This document shows, piece after piece, positions 9,501 through 18,737 of a stretch of 64,000 bases of DNA (its first letter is position 1; every line of letters begins with the position of its first letter). The DNA is from Silvibacterium dinghuense (GTDB lineage: Bacteria; Acidobacteriota; Terriglobia; Terriglobales; Acidobacteriaceae). The position numbers and the translations under genes were made by a program. The stretch is from assembly GCF_004123295.1 (NCBI RefSeq), contig NZ_SDMK01000001.1:2278180-2342179 (forward strand), written 5' to 3'. A model generated the notes under the pieces. The model had not been told where the DNA came from. It saw only the letters and a program-made list of their open reading frames with translations, and searched no databases.

Positions 9501-11130
9501 GTCCGATACCTGCTCCAGCCCGATCGCGCCCGGTGACGCCTGCGTGGTCGAGGTGTATTTCCTGCCTGCTGTTACGGGCGCGCGCAGTGGCGTATTGACG
9601 CTCTATGCCAATATCTCCTCCGGGCAGGTGACCGTACCGCTCTCAGGGACCGGCCTTGCCGCGCCTTCTATCATCCTCAATCCGGTGCAGGTCGATTTCC
9701 CCGCGACGACCATCGGCAGCACGTCTCCCGCCAGCAATGTGACGGTGTCGAATACCGGCGGCTCCACGGCGGCGCTTGCGAGCGAAACGGTGAGCGGCGA
9801 TTTCTCCATCGCAGCCAATACCTGCGGCACCACGCTGACAGCGAATACCGGCTGCACCGTAAGCCTGGTCTTTGCGCCGACGGCTTCGGGCACGCGCACC
9901 GGCACGCTCACGGTGGTGGATAGTGCCGGGACGCAGACCGCCGCGCTCACCGGCACCGGGCAGTCCGTGCCGACGGATACGCTCTCGCCTGCGAGCCTGG
10001 CCTTTGCCGCGCAGGTGATCGGTACAGCCAGCGCCGGGCAGGCCGTCACCCTCACGAACAGCGGAGACCTGGCGCTGCAGCTCATTGCGACGCAGGTATC
10101 CGGAGCCTTCCAGGCCATCAATAATTGCGGGACCTCGCTCGCCGGTCATGCGAGCTGCGCCATCGTCGTCCAGTTCGTGCCTCAGGCCGTGGGCTCCACG
10201 CAGGGAACGCTCACCGTGAGTGACGCGTTGCGGGTGCAGACGATCAACCTGACGGGAGCCGGAGTGGCGCCTGCGGGCATTTCGGCCACACCCGTCTCGC
10301 TGAGCTTTGGCAACTATGCCATCGGCGCGACCAGCCCGCCGCAAACGGTGACGGTCACCAACAACGGAGGCATCGGGCTCAGCGCTCTGCAATATGCGGT
10401 CACCGGCGATTTCGCCCTGGCTTCTACTTCCGGCGGCTGCGGCAGTTCCCTCGGAGCGGGGAGCGCCTGCCAGCTCAGCCTGACCTTTTCGCCGACCCAG
10501 GCCGGGGCCCGCAGCGGTCAGCTCACCATCACCGCGGCGGAGCTTTCTTCTCCACTCGAGGTCGCGCTCAGTGGCAGCGGGGAGGATTTCTCCCTGCAGG
10601 TCAGCGGCTCCTCGACGGCTACGATCACCAGCGGACAGACGGCCAGTTATCTTGTCCAGGTCATTCCGGTCAATGGATCGACCGGCACCGTTTCCCTGAG
10701 CTGTGCCGGCGCACCGGTGAATGCCACCTGTGTCATCAATCCCGCAACTGTGGCCCTGAATGCGAATGCTACTGCCTCGGCAACGGTGACGGTGGAAACC
10801 GGCGTGGCCGATACGGCCATGGATGGCCGGAGCCGCGCCCTGATGCCGCGCGCCTCGCCCCTGCTGCTTGCCGTGGCTCTGCCGTGGCTGGCGGTCCGCC
10901 GCCGCAAAACCGCTCCGGCTGCCCGACGGATGCTCTCCCTTTTGGCATTGTTTGTGCTTTTTCTTGCCCCTGTCGCCTGCGGGGTGAGCGCAAGCGGAGG
11001 CTCGGGTGGAGCGGGAGGCGGTGGTACCACGTCGGGTAACAGTACGCCCTCAGGAACCTATACGTTGACTGTTACCGGAAGCGCGCCGGGAGTAACTCAT
11101 ACCGCCAGCCTTACGCTTACAGTCGAGTAA
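6589..11130 (+). CDS. Giant secreted beta-propeller protein with four ASH/choice-of-anchor-D repeats
   Basis: The product has about 1,513 aa. An N-terminal signal peptide ends at ...VPMLMA-QQAP. The start is uncertain: a GTG at 6589 gives a basic n-region and follows an AAGAAGCAG stretch, an ATG at 6604 also works, and a GTG at 6514 is upstream. The first half resembles sialidase/VPS10-type propeller repeats (STGGGVWKST, RSVDGGAHWQNLT, YVATDMGVYVT). Bases 9361-10590 encode four tandem immunoglobulin-like ASH domains of about 100 aa, each ending in a PLSGTG/ALTGTG type motif. Near the C-terminus a hydrophobic segment followed by RRRK, then a lipobox-like LAPVACG, precede a final beta-rich tail. 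This layout is common in acidobacterial surface proteins, but I know of no assigned function. Confidence 0.8.
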   Translation: MLRQCMLAILAWVVLCGVPMLMAQQAPTPPAALPYLLPPVLGNAALARLQAMRFLVERGLTPGGRSPDQTLAAARRQQALSPRFSAVDAAAHPADASLSAAWQPVGPAQVSTASFGLVTGRVTALAADPADATGNTLYVGSTGGGVWKSTAAAGAANFAPLTDTLAAYSANSSVSLSIGALSVQPGGTGVVLAGTGDPNSAADSYYGAGILRSGDGGLTWSLIAESDDLETGGNNNYTFLGNSFAGFAWSTASPSTVVAAVSTSAEGIIVNAPSDATGILGLYYSLDAGKSWQLATITDGSGNVVQSSQMAITGGGNAATAVVWNPLRQLFFAAVRYHGYYQSPDGVTWTRMANQPGAALTTANCPTNAGTYASIGCPIFRGALAVQPVTGDLFALTVDQENQDQGLWRDVCSLSSNACANPVVQWGSQIADTALEAGNGDTTIPQAAYDLVLAAVPSQQDTLLFAGAYDLFRCSLANACAWRNTTNDQTCMAAGVAPAQHAIDATAAASGILYFGNDGGLWRTTDLVNQQQAACSSDDATHFQNLNEGLGSLAEVESMAEDETDSANLMASLGNLGTAAPQSGASAWLQVLDGYGSGAAIDPASTENWYATSEFGVGINRCTEGSGCNTAGFGSIVIGNSDVSGDGGTQLIPAPWILDPQNTSNIILGTCRIWRGPSIGDWSSSNLLSSMLDGDQGSMCNGNAEIRSLAASGSASDAAGVSEQVYAGLAGLLDGGESIPGHLFSASVNSASGASTSWTDLALSPVTLPASNSTVFNPGGFDISSIDVDAHDSTGNTVYVTVQGFGNNAVFVDKVYRSVDGGAHWQNLTSNLPNAPANSIAVDPNNANIVYVATDMGVYVTTEVSDCLDASDNCWSVFGTALPNAPAVQLAVYNYGATSVLRAATYGRGIWQIPLVSAATVQTTMSVTPASLNFASEAVSTQSAPQQLVVNNTGSLSLNISQITVTGDFSESDTCSSPIAPGDACVVEVYFLPAVTGARSGVLTLYANISSGQVTVPLSGTGLAAPSIILNPVQVDFPATTIGSTSPASNVTVSNTGGSTAALASETVSGDFSIAANTCGTTLTANTGCTVSLVFAPTASGTRTGTLTVVDSAGTQTAALTGTGQSVPTDTLSPASLAFAAQVIGTASAGQAVTLTNSGDLALQLIATQVSGAFQAINNCGTSLAGHASCAIVVQFVPQAVGSTQGTLTVSDALRVQTINLTGAGVAPAGISATPVSLSFGNYAIGATSPPQTVTVTNNGGIGLSALQYAVTGDFALASTSGGCGSSLGAGSACQLSLTFSPTQAGARSGQLTITAAELSSPLEVALSGSGEDFSLQVSGSSTATITSGQTASYLVQVIPVNGSTGTVSLSCAGAPVNATCVINPATVALNANATASATVTVETGVADTAMDGRSRALMPRASPLLLAVALPWLAVRRRKTAPAARRMLSLLALFVLFLAPVACGVSASGGSGGAGGGGTTSGNSTPSGTYTLTVTGSAPGVTHTASLTLTVE

Positions 11131-11274
11131 AGCCGGAGGGGTAGAATGTGCAGAGGTATAAGCGCGCTCTAAAATCAGAGCCGGCAGCATGTTGCCAGCT
11201 CACTTTTGGCAAGGAGTATGTTTCGCTGGAATCGCGGCATCCCCTCTGGTATGGACGCGCCGGCTCTTTTACTT

Positions 11275-14049
11275 ATGCGTAGGCAACTGGTTCTGGCCTC
11301 CGGCGTGTTTTTCCTCGTGCTCTCGCAGCTCGGGATGGCGCAAACTTCTACGTCTACGGATCCTTACTCCTCGACCACCGATAGCTCGCAGAGCGAATGC
11401 TCCGATCCGATGCTTTCAAGCTCGGCAGCCTGCCAGAGTGCCACGCAGCAGGGAAGCAGTGGAGCGTATGGCCAGGGCATGACTGGGACGAGTGCCTCCC
11501 AATCCGGTTTGGGGAGCACGCAGAACGGCCTGGGCCAGACTCAGAATTACAACGACACCTCCGCTCTTGGCATGCAGGTGGCACGCCAGCAGCAGCTCGG
11601 CGAGCGCCTTCCCGCGCAGCCGTTGACGGAGTTCCAGAAGTTCGTCGCCGGCACCACCGGGCAGATGCTGCCTATCTTCGGAGCCAGTCTCTTTCAGAAC
11701 GGGCCTTCGACCTTCGCTCCTGTGGATCAGACCCCGGTGCCTCCGGATTACGTCATCGGCCCCGGCGATCTGCTGCGTATCCGGGTGTGGGGGCAGGTGA
11801 ACTTCACCGCCAACGTCCGTGTGGATCGCTCCGGAGAGATTTACCTGCCGCAGGTTGGGCCCGTGCATGTGGCCGGGCTGCCTTTCCAGGTTCTCGATCA
11901 GCATGTTCGTCAGGCCGTTGCCCGCGTCTACCGCAACTTCGATCTCACCGCGGACATCGGCCAGATTCGCGCCGTGCAGGTCTATGTGGTGGGACAGGCT
12001 CATCGCCCCGGCACCTATACCATCAGCTCGCTCAGCACACTGGTCGATGCGCTCTTCGCCAGCGGCGGTCCTTCGGTCAATGGTTCACTGCGTCATGTCT
12101 ACCTGAAGCGCGGCGGCCAGACGATCGCGGACTTCGATCTCTATGACCTGCTGGTCAAGGGGGACAAGTCGAAGGATGTGAAGGTCGAATCGGGCGACGT
12201 GATTTACATTCCGCCGGCCGGTCCTCAGGTGGCGCTTACCGGCGCGGTGCGCCGCCCTGGTATTTATGAGCTGCGCGGCGATACCAACATCGAGGAGATA
12301 CTCTCTGCCGCAGGTGGCGCCTCGACGGTTGTTGCGGGTAGCCGTATTTCGATCGACCGCATTGCCGATCACCAGCAGCGGCAGGCTATGGAAGTAGCCT
12401 ATGATCCGACCGGTCTTTCCACGGTGCTGGAAGGTGGAGATGTGGTGCGGCTGCTCTCCATCGTGCCCAGCTATCAGAAGACGGTGACCCTGCGCGGCAA
12501 TACCGCCAATCCTGGCCGCTTCGCCTGGCACGAAGGCATGCATCTTGCGGATCTGATTCCGGACAAGGACTCGCTGCTTACCCGCAACTATTGGTGGAAG
12601 CGCGCGCAGCTGGGTCTTCCCGCTCCCGAGTTCGAACCGGTGCCGTATCTCACGGCGCAGTCGCAGCCAAATACTTCCGTCGACCTGCGTTTCCGCGCAC
12701 AGTCGCTGGCGCGCAAGCTGCCCGACTGCCTCTACGTGGACAATGCGGGCAGCGGCAGCGGCGCGGAGAGCGCCCTGGCGACCAATACTCGCCCCTGTAT
12801 CTACGATCCCAATTCCGCCAAGGCCCAGACAGCCAAAGCCAATAACTCCAGCACAAGCGATGTGCCCGCGAACTCCGCGTGGCTGAACTATGCCACTGAA
12901 CCGGGCAGCGGCCAGGATGCAGGTACACTCGGCGCCATCAGCGGCGCGCAGCCCACCGATGCGCTCGGCTGGCCCATCGATCCGCAGGACCACGCCGCGA
13001 ATGAAGGCACGGTACCAGAGCGTGAAGCCGGCCTGGTGCAGCAGAAGACCGCGCTGCCCGGTGAGCACCGTACCACGGTGCAGCTGTCGGCGCCTGAGAT
13101 CGACTGGAGCTACGCAGTCATCGAGCGGCTCAACAAGGACAATCTCAAAACTTCGCTCATTCCTTTCGATCTGGGCAAGCTGGTCCTCGAGCACGATCCC
13201 GGCCAGAACCTCGCGCTTGAGCCGGGAGATGTCGTCAGCATCTTTTCGCAGGCTGATATCCATGTGCCGCTCGCGCAGCAGACCAAGTTCGTTCGCCTCG
13301 AGGGAGAGTTCGTCCATGCCGGTGTCTACAGCGTGAAGCCCGGCGAGACGCTGCGCCAGCTCGTCGAGCGGGCCGGTGGCCTGTCGCCCGATGCCTACCT
13401 CTATGGCTCGCAGTTCACGCGCGAATCCACGCGCGTCATCCAGCAGGAGCACCTCGACCAGTACATCTCCCAGATCCAGCTGGAAATCTCCCGCGGCACT
13501 CTGGCAGAGACCTCCTCGGCGGTTGCCTCGGCGCAGGATATTGCCAGCGCCAACGCCGCTCTGATTGCCGGACGCGAGCTGATCAGCAAGCTGCAGCAAA
13601 TCCGTGCCACCGGTCGTATGGTGCTGCAGGTCAAGCCGGATAGTGCGGGCATCGCATCGTTGCCCGATCTGCCGCTTGAGGACGGGGATGCGTTCATCGT
13701 GCCGTCGCGCCCGGCCGGTATCAACGTCGTCGGCTCGGTCTATGACCAGAACTCCTACGTCTTCCATTCCGGCAGCAAGCTCGCCGATTATCTCCGCCTG
13801 GCCGGTGGCCCCAACCGCGAGGCGGATCGCAAGCACATCTTCCTGATCCGCGCCGATGGCTCGGTCATCAGCCGCCAGGCAGCCAGCAGCGTGTGGGGGA
13901 ACACCTTCGACGCCACGCCCGTCTATCCAGGGGATACGGTAGTGGTTCCGGAGAAGACCTTTGGGCCAACGAAATTGCGCGGTTTCCTTGAATTCTCGCA
14001 GCTCTTCTCGCAGCTGGCCCTGGGAGCGGCGGCCATCTCGGTCATTTAG
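11275..14049 (+). CDS. Wza-like polysaccharide export protein with multiple SLBB domains
   Basis: The product has about 924 aa. The ATG at 11275 starts directly at a textbook signal peptide (MRRQLVLASGVFFLVLSQLGMA-Q). In-frame ATGs at 11251 and 11218 and a TTG at 11206 are alternatives, and an AAGGAG lies too close to 11218 to be decisive. After a Ser/Thr/Gln-rich linker comes the poly-export domain (DYVIGPGDLLRIRVWG) and then several SLBB/beta-grasp modules (for example VALTGAVRRPGIYELRG and VRLEGEFVHAGVYSVKPGE). There is no lipobox cysteine, unlike Escherichia coli Wza. Such proteins form the outer-membrane channel for exopolysaccharide. The gene lies upstream of rmlBACD. Confidence 0.88.
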   Translation: MRRQLVLASGVFFLVLSQLGMAQTSTSTDPYSSTTDSSQSECSDPMLSSSAACQSATQQGSSGAYGQGMTGTSASQSGLGSTQNGLGQTQNYNDTSALGMQVARQQQLGERLPAQPLTEFQKFVAGTTGQMLPIFGASLFQNGPSTFAPVDQTPVPPDYVIGPGDLLRIRVWGQVNFTANVRVDRSGEIYLPQVGPVHVAGLPFQVLDQHVRQAVARVYRNFDLTADIGQIRAVQVYVVGQAHRPGTYTISSLSTLVDALFASGGPSVNGSLRHVYLKRGGQTIADFDLYDLLVKGDKSKDVKVESGDVIYIPPAGPQVALTGAVRRPGIYELRGDTNIEEILSAAGGASTVVAGSRISIDRIADHQQRQAMEVAYDPTGLSTVLEGGDVVRLLSIVPSYQKTVTLRGNTANPGRFAWHEGMHLADLIPDKDSLLTRNYWWKRAQLGLPAPEFEPVPYLTAQSQPNTSVDLRFRAQSLARKLPDCLYVDNAGSGSGAESALATNTRPCIYDPNSAKAQTAKANNSSTSDVPANSAWLNYATEPGSGQDAGTLGAISGAQPTDALGWPIDPQDHAANEGTVPEREAGLVQQKTALPGEHRTTVQLSAPEIDWSYAVIERLNKDNLKTSLIPFDLGKLVLEHDPGQNLALEPGDVVSIFSQADIHVPLAQQTKFVRLEGEFVHAGVYSVKPGETLRQLVERAGGLSPDAYLYGSQFTRESTRVIQQEHLDQYISQIQLEISRGTLAETSSAVASAQDIASANAALIAGRELISKLQQIRATGRMVLQVKPDSAGIASLPDLPLEDGDAFIVPSRPAGINVVGSVYDQNSYVFHSGSKLADYLRLAGGPNREADRKHIFLIRADGSVISRQAASSVWGNTFDATPVYPGDTVVVPEKTFGPTKLRGFLEFSQLFSQLALGAAAISVI

Positions 14050-14112
14050 TCGAAAGAGTCTCGTAATGTGTCGGAGGGCGGCCTTCGCCCGCTCTCCGGG
14101 AAGGGCAGAAGT

Positions 14113-15207
14113 ATGAACGACTGTGTCATTGTCACGGGGGGAGCCGGGTTTATCGGCTCTAACTTCGTGCTGCAGTGGGTTGCGAACACGGAGTCCGAAG
14201 TGGTCAACCTCGATGCGTTGACCTACGCGGGCAATCGTGGCAACCTCACTTCGCTCGACGGCAATCCGCGGCACAACTTTGTCCGGGGCGATATCTGTGA
14301 TGCTTCCCTGGTCGCCTCGCTCTTCGAGCGTTTCCAGCCGCGAGCCATTTTGCACTTTGCGGCTGAAAGCCACGTCGACCGCTCCATCACCGGTCCTGAT
14401 GCCTTCGTCCAGACCAATGTCTTCGGCACCTTCACGCTGCTCCAGGCCGCGAAGCAGTACTGGGAGAAGCTGCCTGCCGGAGATAAAGAGCGCTTCCGTT
14501 TCCTCCACGTCTCTACCGACGAGGTCTACGGCACGCTTGGTCCTGACGATCCTGCTTTCTCTGAGACCACGCCCTACGCGCCCAACAGTCCCTATGCCGC
14601 GTCAAAGGCAGGTTCCGACCATCTCGTGCGCGCCTATCACCACACCTATGGTCTGCCCACGCTCACGACCAACTGCTCGAACAACTACGGCCCCTTCCAG
14701 TTCCCGGAGAAGCTCATCCCGCTGATGATCCTCAACGCGCTTGAGGGCAAGCCGTTGCCGGTTTATGGGGATGGCCTCAATATTCGCGACTGGCTCTTCG
14801 TCGAAGATCACTGCACGGCGATTCGCACCGTACTGGAGCGCGGCCGCCTGGGCGAGACCTACAACGTGGGAGGCAACAGCGAGCGCAATAACATCCACGT
14901 GGTGCACACCATCTGCGACCTGCTCGATGAGCTTCGTCCGGACGCCGCTATCGGCAGCCGGCGCGGTCTGATTACCTATGTAAAGGATCGTCCAGGCCAT
15001 GATCGCCGTTATGCGATCAACGCCGACAAAATTTCGACCGAGCTCGGCTGGAAGCCGTCGGAGAATTTTGAGTCCGGCATTCGCGCCACGGTCACCTGGT
15101 ACCTCGAGCATCTCGATTGGGTGAATGAGATCCGCTCCGGCGCGTACCAGCAATGGATCGAACTGAACTATAAGGAAAGGCTTGGGGCAGAAAGGCTCTC
15201 GCTATGA
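14113..15207 (+). CDS. rmlB: dTDP-glucose 4,6-dehydratase
   Basis: This enzyme catalyses the second step of dTDP-L-rhamnose synthesis. The product is an extended SDR protein (364 aa) with the NAD-binding motif [10 protein letters not shown] at the N-terminus, the STDEVYG active-site stretch and the catalytic YAASK. I chose the ATG at 14113, with purine-rich GGGAAGGGCAGAAG upstream, over the in-frame GTG at 14068, because the mature fold begins at CVIVTGG. The stop overlaps the rmlA start (ATGA). It is the first gene of the rmlBACD operon, 63 bp after the SLBB export gene, which points to a rhamnose-containing exopolysaccharide or O-antigen. Confidence 0.95.
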   Translation: MNDCVIVTGGAGFIGSNFVLQWVANTESEVVNLDALTYAGNRGNLTSLDGNPRHNFVRGDICDASLVASLFERFQPRAILHFAAESHVDRSITGPDAFVQTNVFGTFTLLQAAKQYWEKLPAGDKERFRFLHVSTDEVYGTLGPDDPAFSETTPYAPNSPYAASKAGSDHLVRAYHHTYGLPTLTTNCSNNYGPFQFPEKLIPLMILNALEGKPLPVYGDGLNIRDWLFVEDHCTAIRTVLERGRLGETYNVGGNSERNNIHVVHTICDLLDELRPDAAIGSRRGLITYVKDRPGHDRRYAINADKISTELGWKPSENFESGIRATVTWYLEHLDWVNEIRSGAYQQWIELNYKERLGAERLSL

Positions 15208-16094
15208 AGGGAATCATTCTCGCCGGTGGTTCGGGCACGCGTCTCTATCCCGTTACGCACGTGGTCTCCAAGCAACTCCTGCCGGTCTATGACAAGCCGA
15301 TGATCTACTACCCGCTCAGCACGCTGCTGCTGGCGGGTATTCGCGAGATCCTCATCATCTCCACGCCGCAGGACACCTCGCGTTTTGCCGAGCTGCTGGG
15401 CGATGGCAGCCGCTGGGGTATCTCGCTGAGCTACGCCGTGCAGCCCAGCCCGGATGGCCTCGCGCAAGCCTTTCTGATCGGCAAGGAGTTCATCGGCAAC
15501 GATGCCTGCGCGCTCGTTCTCGGGGACAACATCTTCTATGGCCATTCGCTCTCCGGCCAGCTCAAGCGCGCTGCGGAGAGGACCAGCGGCGCTACCGTCT
15601 TCGCCTACCAGGTGCACGATCCCGAGCGTTACGGCGTGGTCGAGTTCGATGCGCAGGGCCGCGCGGTGAGTCTCGAAGAGAAACCCGAGAAGCCGAAATC
15701 GCATTTCGCTGTTACCGGTCTCTACTTCTACGATAACGACGTGGTGCAGATCGCCTCGGACCTCAAGCCCTCGCCGCGCGGCGAACTTGAGATCACCGAT
15801 GTGAACAAGAAATATCTCGAAGCCGGCAAGCTCGATGTGGAGGTCATGAGCCGCGGCATGGCATGGCTCGATACCGGCACGCACGATTCGCTCTTCGAGG
15901 CCGGCATGTTCATCCAGACCATCGAGAAGCGGCAGGGCCTCAAGATTGCCTGCCCCGAAGAGATCGCCTACCGCTACGGCTACATCACGCGCGAAGCGCT
16001 CGCCGCCCTTGCCGCGCCGGTGCGGAAGAGCGGTTATGGGCAATATCTCCTGGCCCTGGCTGCCGATACGACTGTGATTCCCGAGGCTCTTTAG
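15204..16094 (+). CDS. rmlA: Glucose-1-phosphate thymidylyltransferase
   Basis: This enzyme makes dTDP-glucose from glucose-1-phosphate and dTTP, the first step of the dTDP-L-rhamnose pathway. The 296-aa length is normal for the short RmlA type. Visible motifs are the nucleotide-binding GGSGTRLYP, then [19 protein letters not shown] (metal and sugar binding) and EEKPEKPKS. Translation is coupled to rmlB by a 4-bp overlap. Confidence 0.96.
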   Translation: MKGIILAGGSGTRLYPVTHVVSKQLLPVYDKPMIYYPLSTLLLAGIREILIISTPQDTSRFAELLGDGSRWGISLSYAVQPSPDGLAQAFLIGKEFIGNDACALVLGDNIFYGHSLSGQLKRAAERTSGATVFAYQVHDPERYGVVEFDAQGRAVSLEEKPEKPKSHFAVTGLYFYDNDVVQIASDLKPSPRGELEITDVNKKYLEAGKLDVEVMSRGMAWLDTGTHDSLFEAGMFIQTIEKRQGLKIACPEEIAYRYGYITREALAALAAPVRKSGYGQYLLALAADTTVIPEAL

Positions 16095-16098
16095 CACC

Positions 16099-16644
16099 AT
16101 GACTGTGACAGAAACCGCCCTTCCGGGCGTGCTGCTCTTTACCCCGCGCGTCTTCTCCGATGCGCGCGGCGCCTTTTGTGAGACATACAACGAGCGCGTA
16201 ATGCAGGAGGCTGGCCTGCCCACGCGCTGGGTGCAGGACAACTTCTCGGTCTCGAAGCAGGGCGTCGTCCGCGGCCTGCACTATCAGGTGGTCCAGCCGC
16301 AGGGGAAGCTCGTGCGCGTTGCCTTCGGCCGGGTGATCGATGTCGCTGTTGACCTGCGCCGGAGTTCGCCGCATTTCGGCAAGCATGTTGCCGTAGAGCT
16401 TTCGGACGAGAACGCAGCGATGCTCTGGATTCCGGCAGGCTTTGGCCATGGCTTCGCCGTGCTCTCCGAGCGCGCCGGTTTTGCTTATAAGGTCACGGAC
16501 TATTACGCGCCGCAGGGCGAGCGGACCATTCTTTGGAATGATCCCGATCTGGCTATCGACTGGCAGATCGATACTGCGCAGGCCGTCGTCTCCGATAAGG
16601 ATCAGCAGGGTCAGCGCTTTGCTTCGGCGGAGGTCTTCGCGTGA
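16099..16644 (+). CDS. rmlC: dTDP-4-dehydrorhamnose 3,5-epimerase
   Basis: This is a cupin-fold epimerase of 181 aa. It has the RGLHYQ motif containing the catalytic histidine, the VAVDLRRSSPHFGKH strand pair and the IPAGFGHGFAVLS signature. It converts dTDP-4-keto-6-deoxyglucose to the L-lyxo form. The gene starts 4 bp after rmlA, and its stop overlaps the GTG start of rmlD (GTGA). Confidence 0.95.
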   Translation: MTVTETALPGVLLFTPRVFSDARGAFCETYNERVMQEAGLPTRWVQDNFSVSKQGVVRGLHYQVVQPQGKLVRVAFGRVIDVAVDLRRSSPHFGKHVAVELSDENAAMLWIPAGFGHGFAVLSERAGFAYKVTDYYAPQGERTILWNDPDLAIDWQIDTAQAVVSDKDQQGQRFASAEVFA

Positions 16645-17552
16645 GTGCGGAGCAGCGCCCTCGCATTCTCATCCTGGGAGCAAACGGGCAGCTGGGACAG
16701 ATGCTGCAACGCGTCTTCGCCGGAGACGGCGTTGTCGAGGCTCTCGGCCGCGACCGCTGCGATCTCGCCGATCTCGATCAGGTGCGCAATGCCGTAGCCT
16801 CCTTCGCACCGCAGCTCATTCTTAACGCGGCAGCGTACACCGCCGTAGATAAGGCCGAGTCCGAGCCGGAGCTGGCGGCGCGCATCAATGCCGAAGCTCC
16901 GGGAGTGCTCGCCGAAGAAGCAAAGAAGCGCGGAGCACTGCTGGTCCATTACTCCACGGATTATGTCTTTGACGGCAGCAAGCGCGGCCCCTGGGTGGAA
17001 GACGATCCAACCAGCCCGCTGAATGTCTATGGCGCAACCAAACTCGAAGGGGAGCGGAATATCCTCTCCGCCGGAGGGCGGGCGCTGATTTTCCGTACCA
17101 GCTGGGTGGTGAGCGCGGAGGGCAAAAACTTCCTGCGCACCATGCTGAAGCTTGGCGCCGAGCGGGATGAGCTCAGGATTGTGAACGACCAGTACGGCGC
17201 ACCCACATCGACCCGCGCCATTGCCCAGGGCACGAAGGCAGTGCTCGCTTCCGCAGGGGTGGAGGGCGCAGGCGAGGATACAGAGGGCGGCGTTTATCAC
17301 ATGACCTGCGCCGGAGAGACCTCGTGGTCCGGCTTCGCCCAGGCAATCTTCGCCGCAGCTGGCCCGTCGCGGGAGCAAGGGTGGGCCACGGTGACCGGCA
17401 TCCCCGGTTCGGAGTACCCCACGCCTGCCAGGCGGCCGGCAAACTCGGTGCTGTCCAATGAAAAGCTTGCGGCCCGCTTCGGAGTGAGCCTGCCCGCATG
17501 GGACGCCGAGATGCGGGGCATCCTGAAAACACTTGGGGTGGCACGCGGCTAG
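16641..17552 (+). CDS. rmlD: dTDP-4-dehydrorhamnose reductase
   Basis: This is an SDR reductase (303 aa, GTG start overlapping the rmlC stop). It has NADPH-binding ILGANGQLGQ, the conserved STDYVFDG and the catalytic YGATK. It completes dTDP-L-rhamnose synthesis. The end of its coding sequence forms one arm of a stem-loop (17533-17567) that probably separates it from the convergent glycosyl transferase gene. Confidence 0.95.
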   Translation: MSAEQRPRILILGANGQLGQMLQRVFAGDGVVEALGRDRCDLADLDQVRNAVASFAPQLILNAAAYTAVDKAESEPELAARINAEAPGVLAEEAKKRGALLVHYSTDYVFDGSKRGPWVEDDPTSPLNVYGATKLEGERNILSAGGRALIFRTSWVVSAEGKNFLRTMLKLGAERDELRIVNDQYGAPTSTRAIAQGTKAVLASAGVEGAGEDTEGGVYHMTCAGETSWSGFAQAIFAAAGPSREQGWATVTGIPGSEYPTPARRPANSVLSNEKLAARFGVSLPAWDAEMRGILKTLGVARG

Positions 17553-17567
17553 GCCGGGCCACCCCAA
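17533..17567. terminator. Stem-loop between convergent rmlD and glycosyl transferase genes
   Basis: A perfect 10-bp stem (TTGGGGTGGC / GCCACCCCAA) with a 15-nt loop starts inside the rmlD 3' end. There is only a weak T-run, so it is probably a bidirectional or Rho-assisted terminator. Confidence 0.5.
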
Positions 17568-17590
17568 AATGTTTGCAGCATAAAGACGCG

Positions 17591-18334
17591 CTAGTAGGCG
17601 CCTTCGCGGTGGATCATCACAAAGACCGTCTTCAGCAGGATCTTCACTTCCATCCACAGGTTCCAGCGGGTCACGTATTTCACGTCGAGCTGCACGCGCT
17701 TCTCGTAGCTGAGGTCGCAGCGCCCCGAGACCTGCCATAGGCCGGTGATGCCGGGAAGCGCATAGGAGAACATCTGCAGGTACATGCCGTACTTGCTCTT
17801 CTCCTTGTCCACAATCGGACGAGGACCCACGATGCTCATCTCTCCAGCCAGGACATTCAGCAGCTGGGGGATCTCATCCAGGCTGGTAGAGCGCAGGAGA
17901 TGTCCGATCGGCGTAATACGCGGATCGCGCTTCAGCTTATGGCATTCGGACCATTCGCGGCGCGCCTCGGCATCCGTGCTCAGATACTGCTCGAGCAGCC
18001 GGTCGCTGTCCTGGTACATGGTGCGAAACTTCCACACGTAGATCGGTTTCTGGAACTGGCCCAGGCGGCGGTGCCGATAGAGCGCAGAGCCGCGCGAAGT
18101 GGCGCAGATGGCAAATGCGATCAATAGGCTCAGCGGGAGCAGAATGGGCAGCGTCAGAAAGATGATCGTCAGCTCAATCGCTGGTTTGATGAATCGATAG
18201 GCAAAAGAGGCGATCGGGAGATTGGCCGGGACAGCCAATGGCTGTACGGCGGCAAACTCCGGATAAACAACGTCGCTGCGCTGCGCATCCTCGGGGTAGC
18301 CAACTTCAGAATTAAAAAGCTCTGGTGTCGCCAT
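17591..18334 (-). CDS. Undecaprenyl-phosphate phosphoglycosyl transferase (bacterial sugar transferase)
   Basis: The product (247 aa) has a single hydrophobic anchor (about residues 50-76) and a bacterial sugar transferase domain. Motifs include LYRHRRLGQ, VWKFRTM, DPRITPIGHLLRSTSLDEIPQ with the catalytic Asp-Glu pair, GEMSIVGPRPI and GITGLWQVSGR. It lacks the extra N-terminal membrane helices of full-length WbaP/WcaJ, so it belongs to the short monotopic type. Such enzymes load the first sugar phosphate onto undecaprenyl phosphate to start exopolysaccharide repeat units. It is convergent with rmlBACD, which supports a local polysaccharide cluster. Confidence 0.92.
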   Translation of the reverse strand: MATPELFNSEVGYPEDAQRSDVVYPEFAAVQPLAVPANLPIASFAYRFIKPAIELTIIFLTLPILLPLSLLIAFAICATSRGSALYRHRRLGQFQKPIYVWKFRTMYQDSDRLLEQYLSTDAEARREWSECHKLKRDPRITPIGHLLRSTSLDEIPQLLNVLAGEMSIVGPRPIVDKEKSKYGMYLQMFSYALPGITGLWQVSGRCDLSYEKRVQLDVKYVTRWNLWMEVKILLKTVFVMIHREGAY

Positions 18335-18392
18335 GCGCTTGATGAGTAAGAGTGAATCGAGTCTTACGGGTGAGAGAGTGTGAACTCGTTAA

Positions 18393-18737
18393 GTGCTCTT
18401 CGATTCCGGTAACCGAGTGGCAATCAAGAAAGATCTCTTCGTATCGAAAATCTCTTATCTGAGAGACAGGACGCTTCTGTTACAGGATCGTTCCAGGCAA
18501 AATGCGATGTGGGGTGCCATTCGAGAGCGGTGCCTCAGCGGCCTCAGGAATGCCTGCTCCGAAATGAAACAGAAATACGGCTTTAGTTTGGTATGGCTGC
18601 TGGCTTCTCTGGTGCTGGCCGCTGGCTTCTATTCTGCTTACCGGGTTTGCGTGGCAAAACCCTTCGTCTTCCGGGTTATCGGCGCCTTTTTCTGGGACGC
18701 TTTCGATCTTTATCCGCTTAAGCGGAGACCGCGTTGA
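18393..18737 (+). CDS. Possible small membrane protein, uncertain
   Basis: This 114-codon ORF lies in the 780-bp gap between the sugar transferase start and gatC. It has one hydrophobic segment (FSLVWLLASLVLAAGFYSAY) after a basic N-terminal half and a basic end (LYPLKRRPR). I recognise no family. The start lacks a clear Shine-Dalgarno, and codon use does not clearly resemble its neighbours. The rest of the gap (18738-19076) shows nothing else that I can name. Confidence 0.25.
   Translation: MLFDSGNRVAIKKDLFVSKISYLRDRTLLLQDRSRQNAMWGAIRERCLSGLRNACSEMKQKYGFSLVWLLASLVLAAGFYSAYRVCVAKPFVFRVIGAFFWDAFDLYPLKRRPR

Noticed and set aside
7378-14508. Long minus-strand ORFs (7378-9414, 12085-14508) opposite the secreted protein and the SLBB protein
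   Set aside because: They are high-GC shadows; the plus-strand genes carry signal peptides and recognisable domains.
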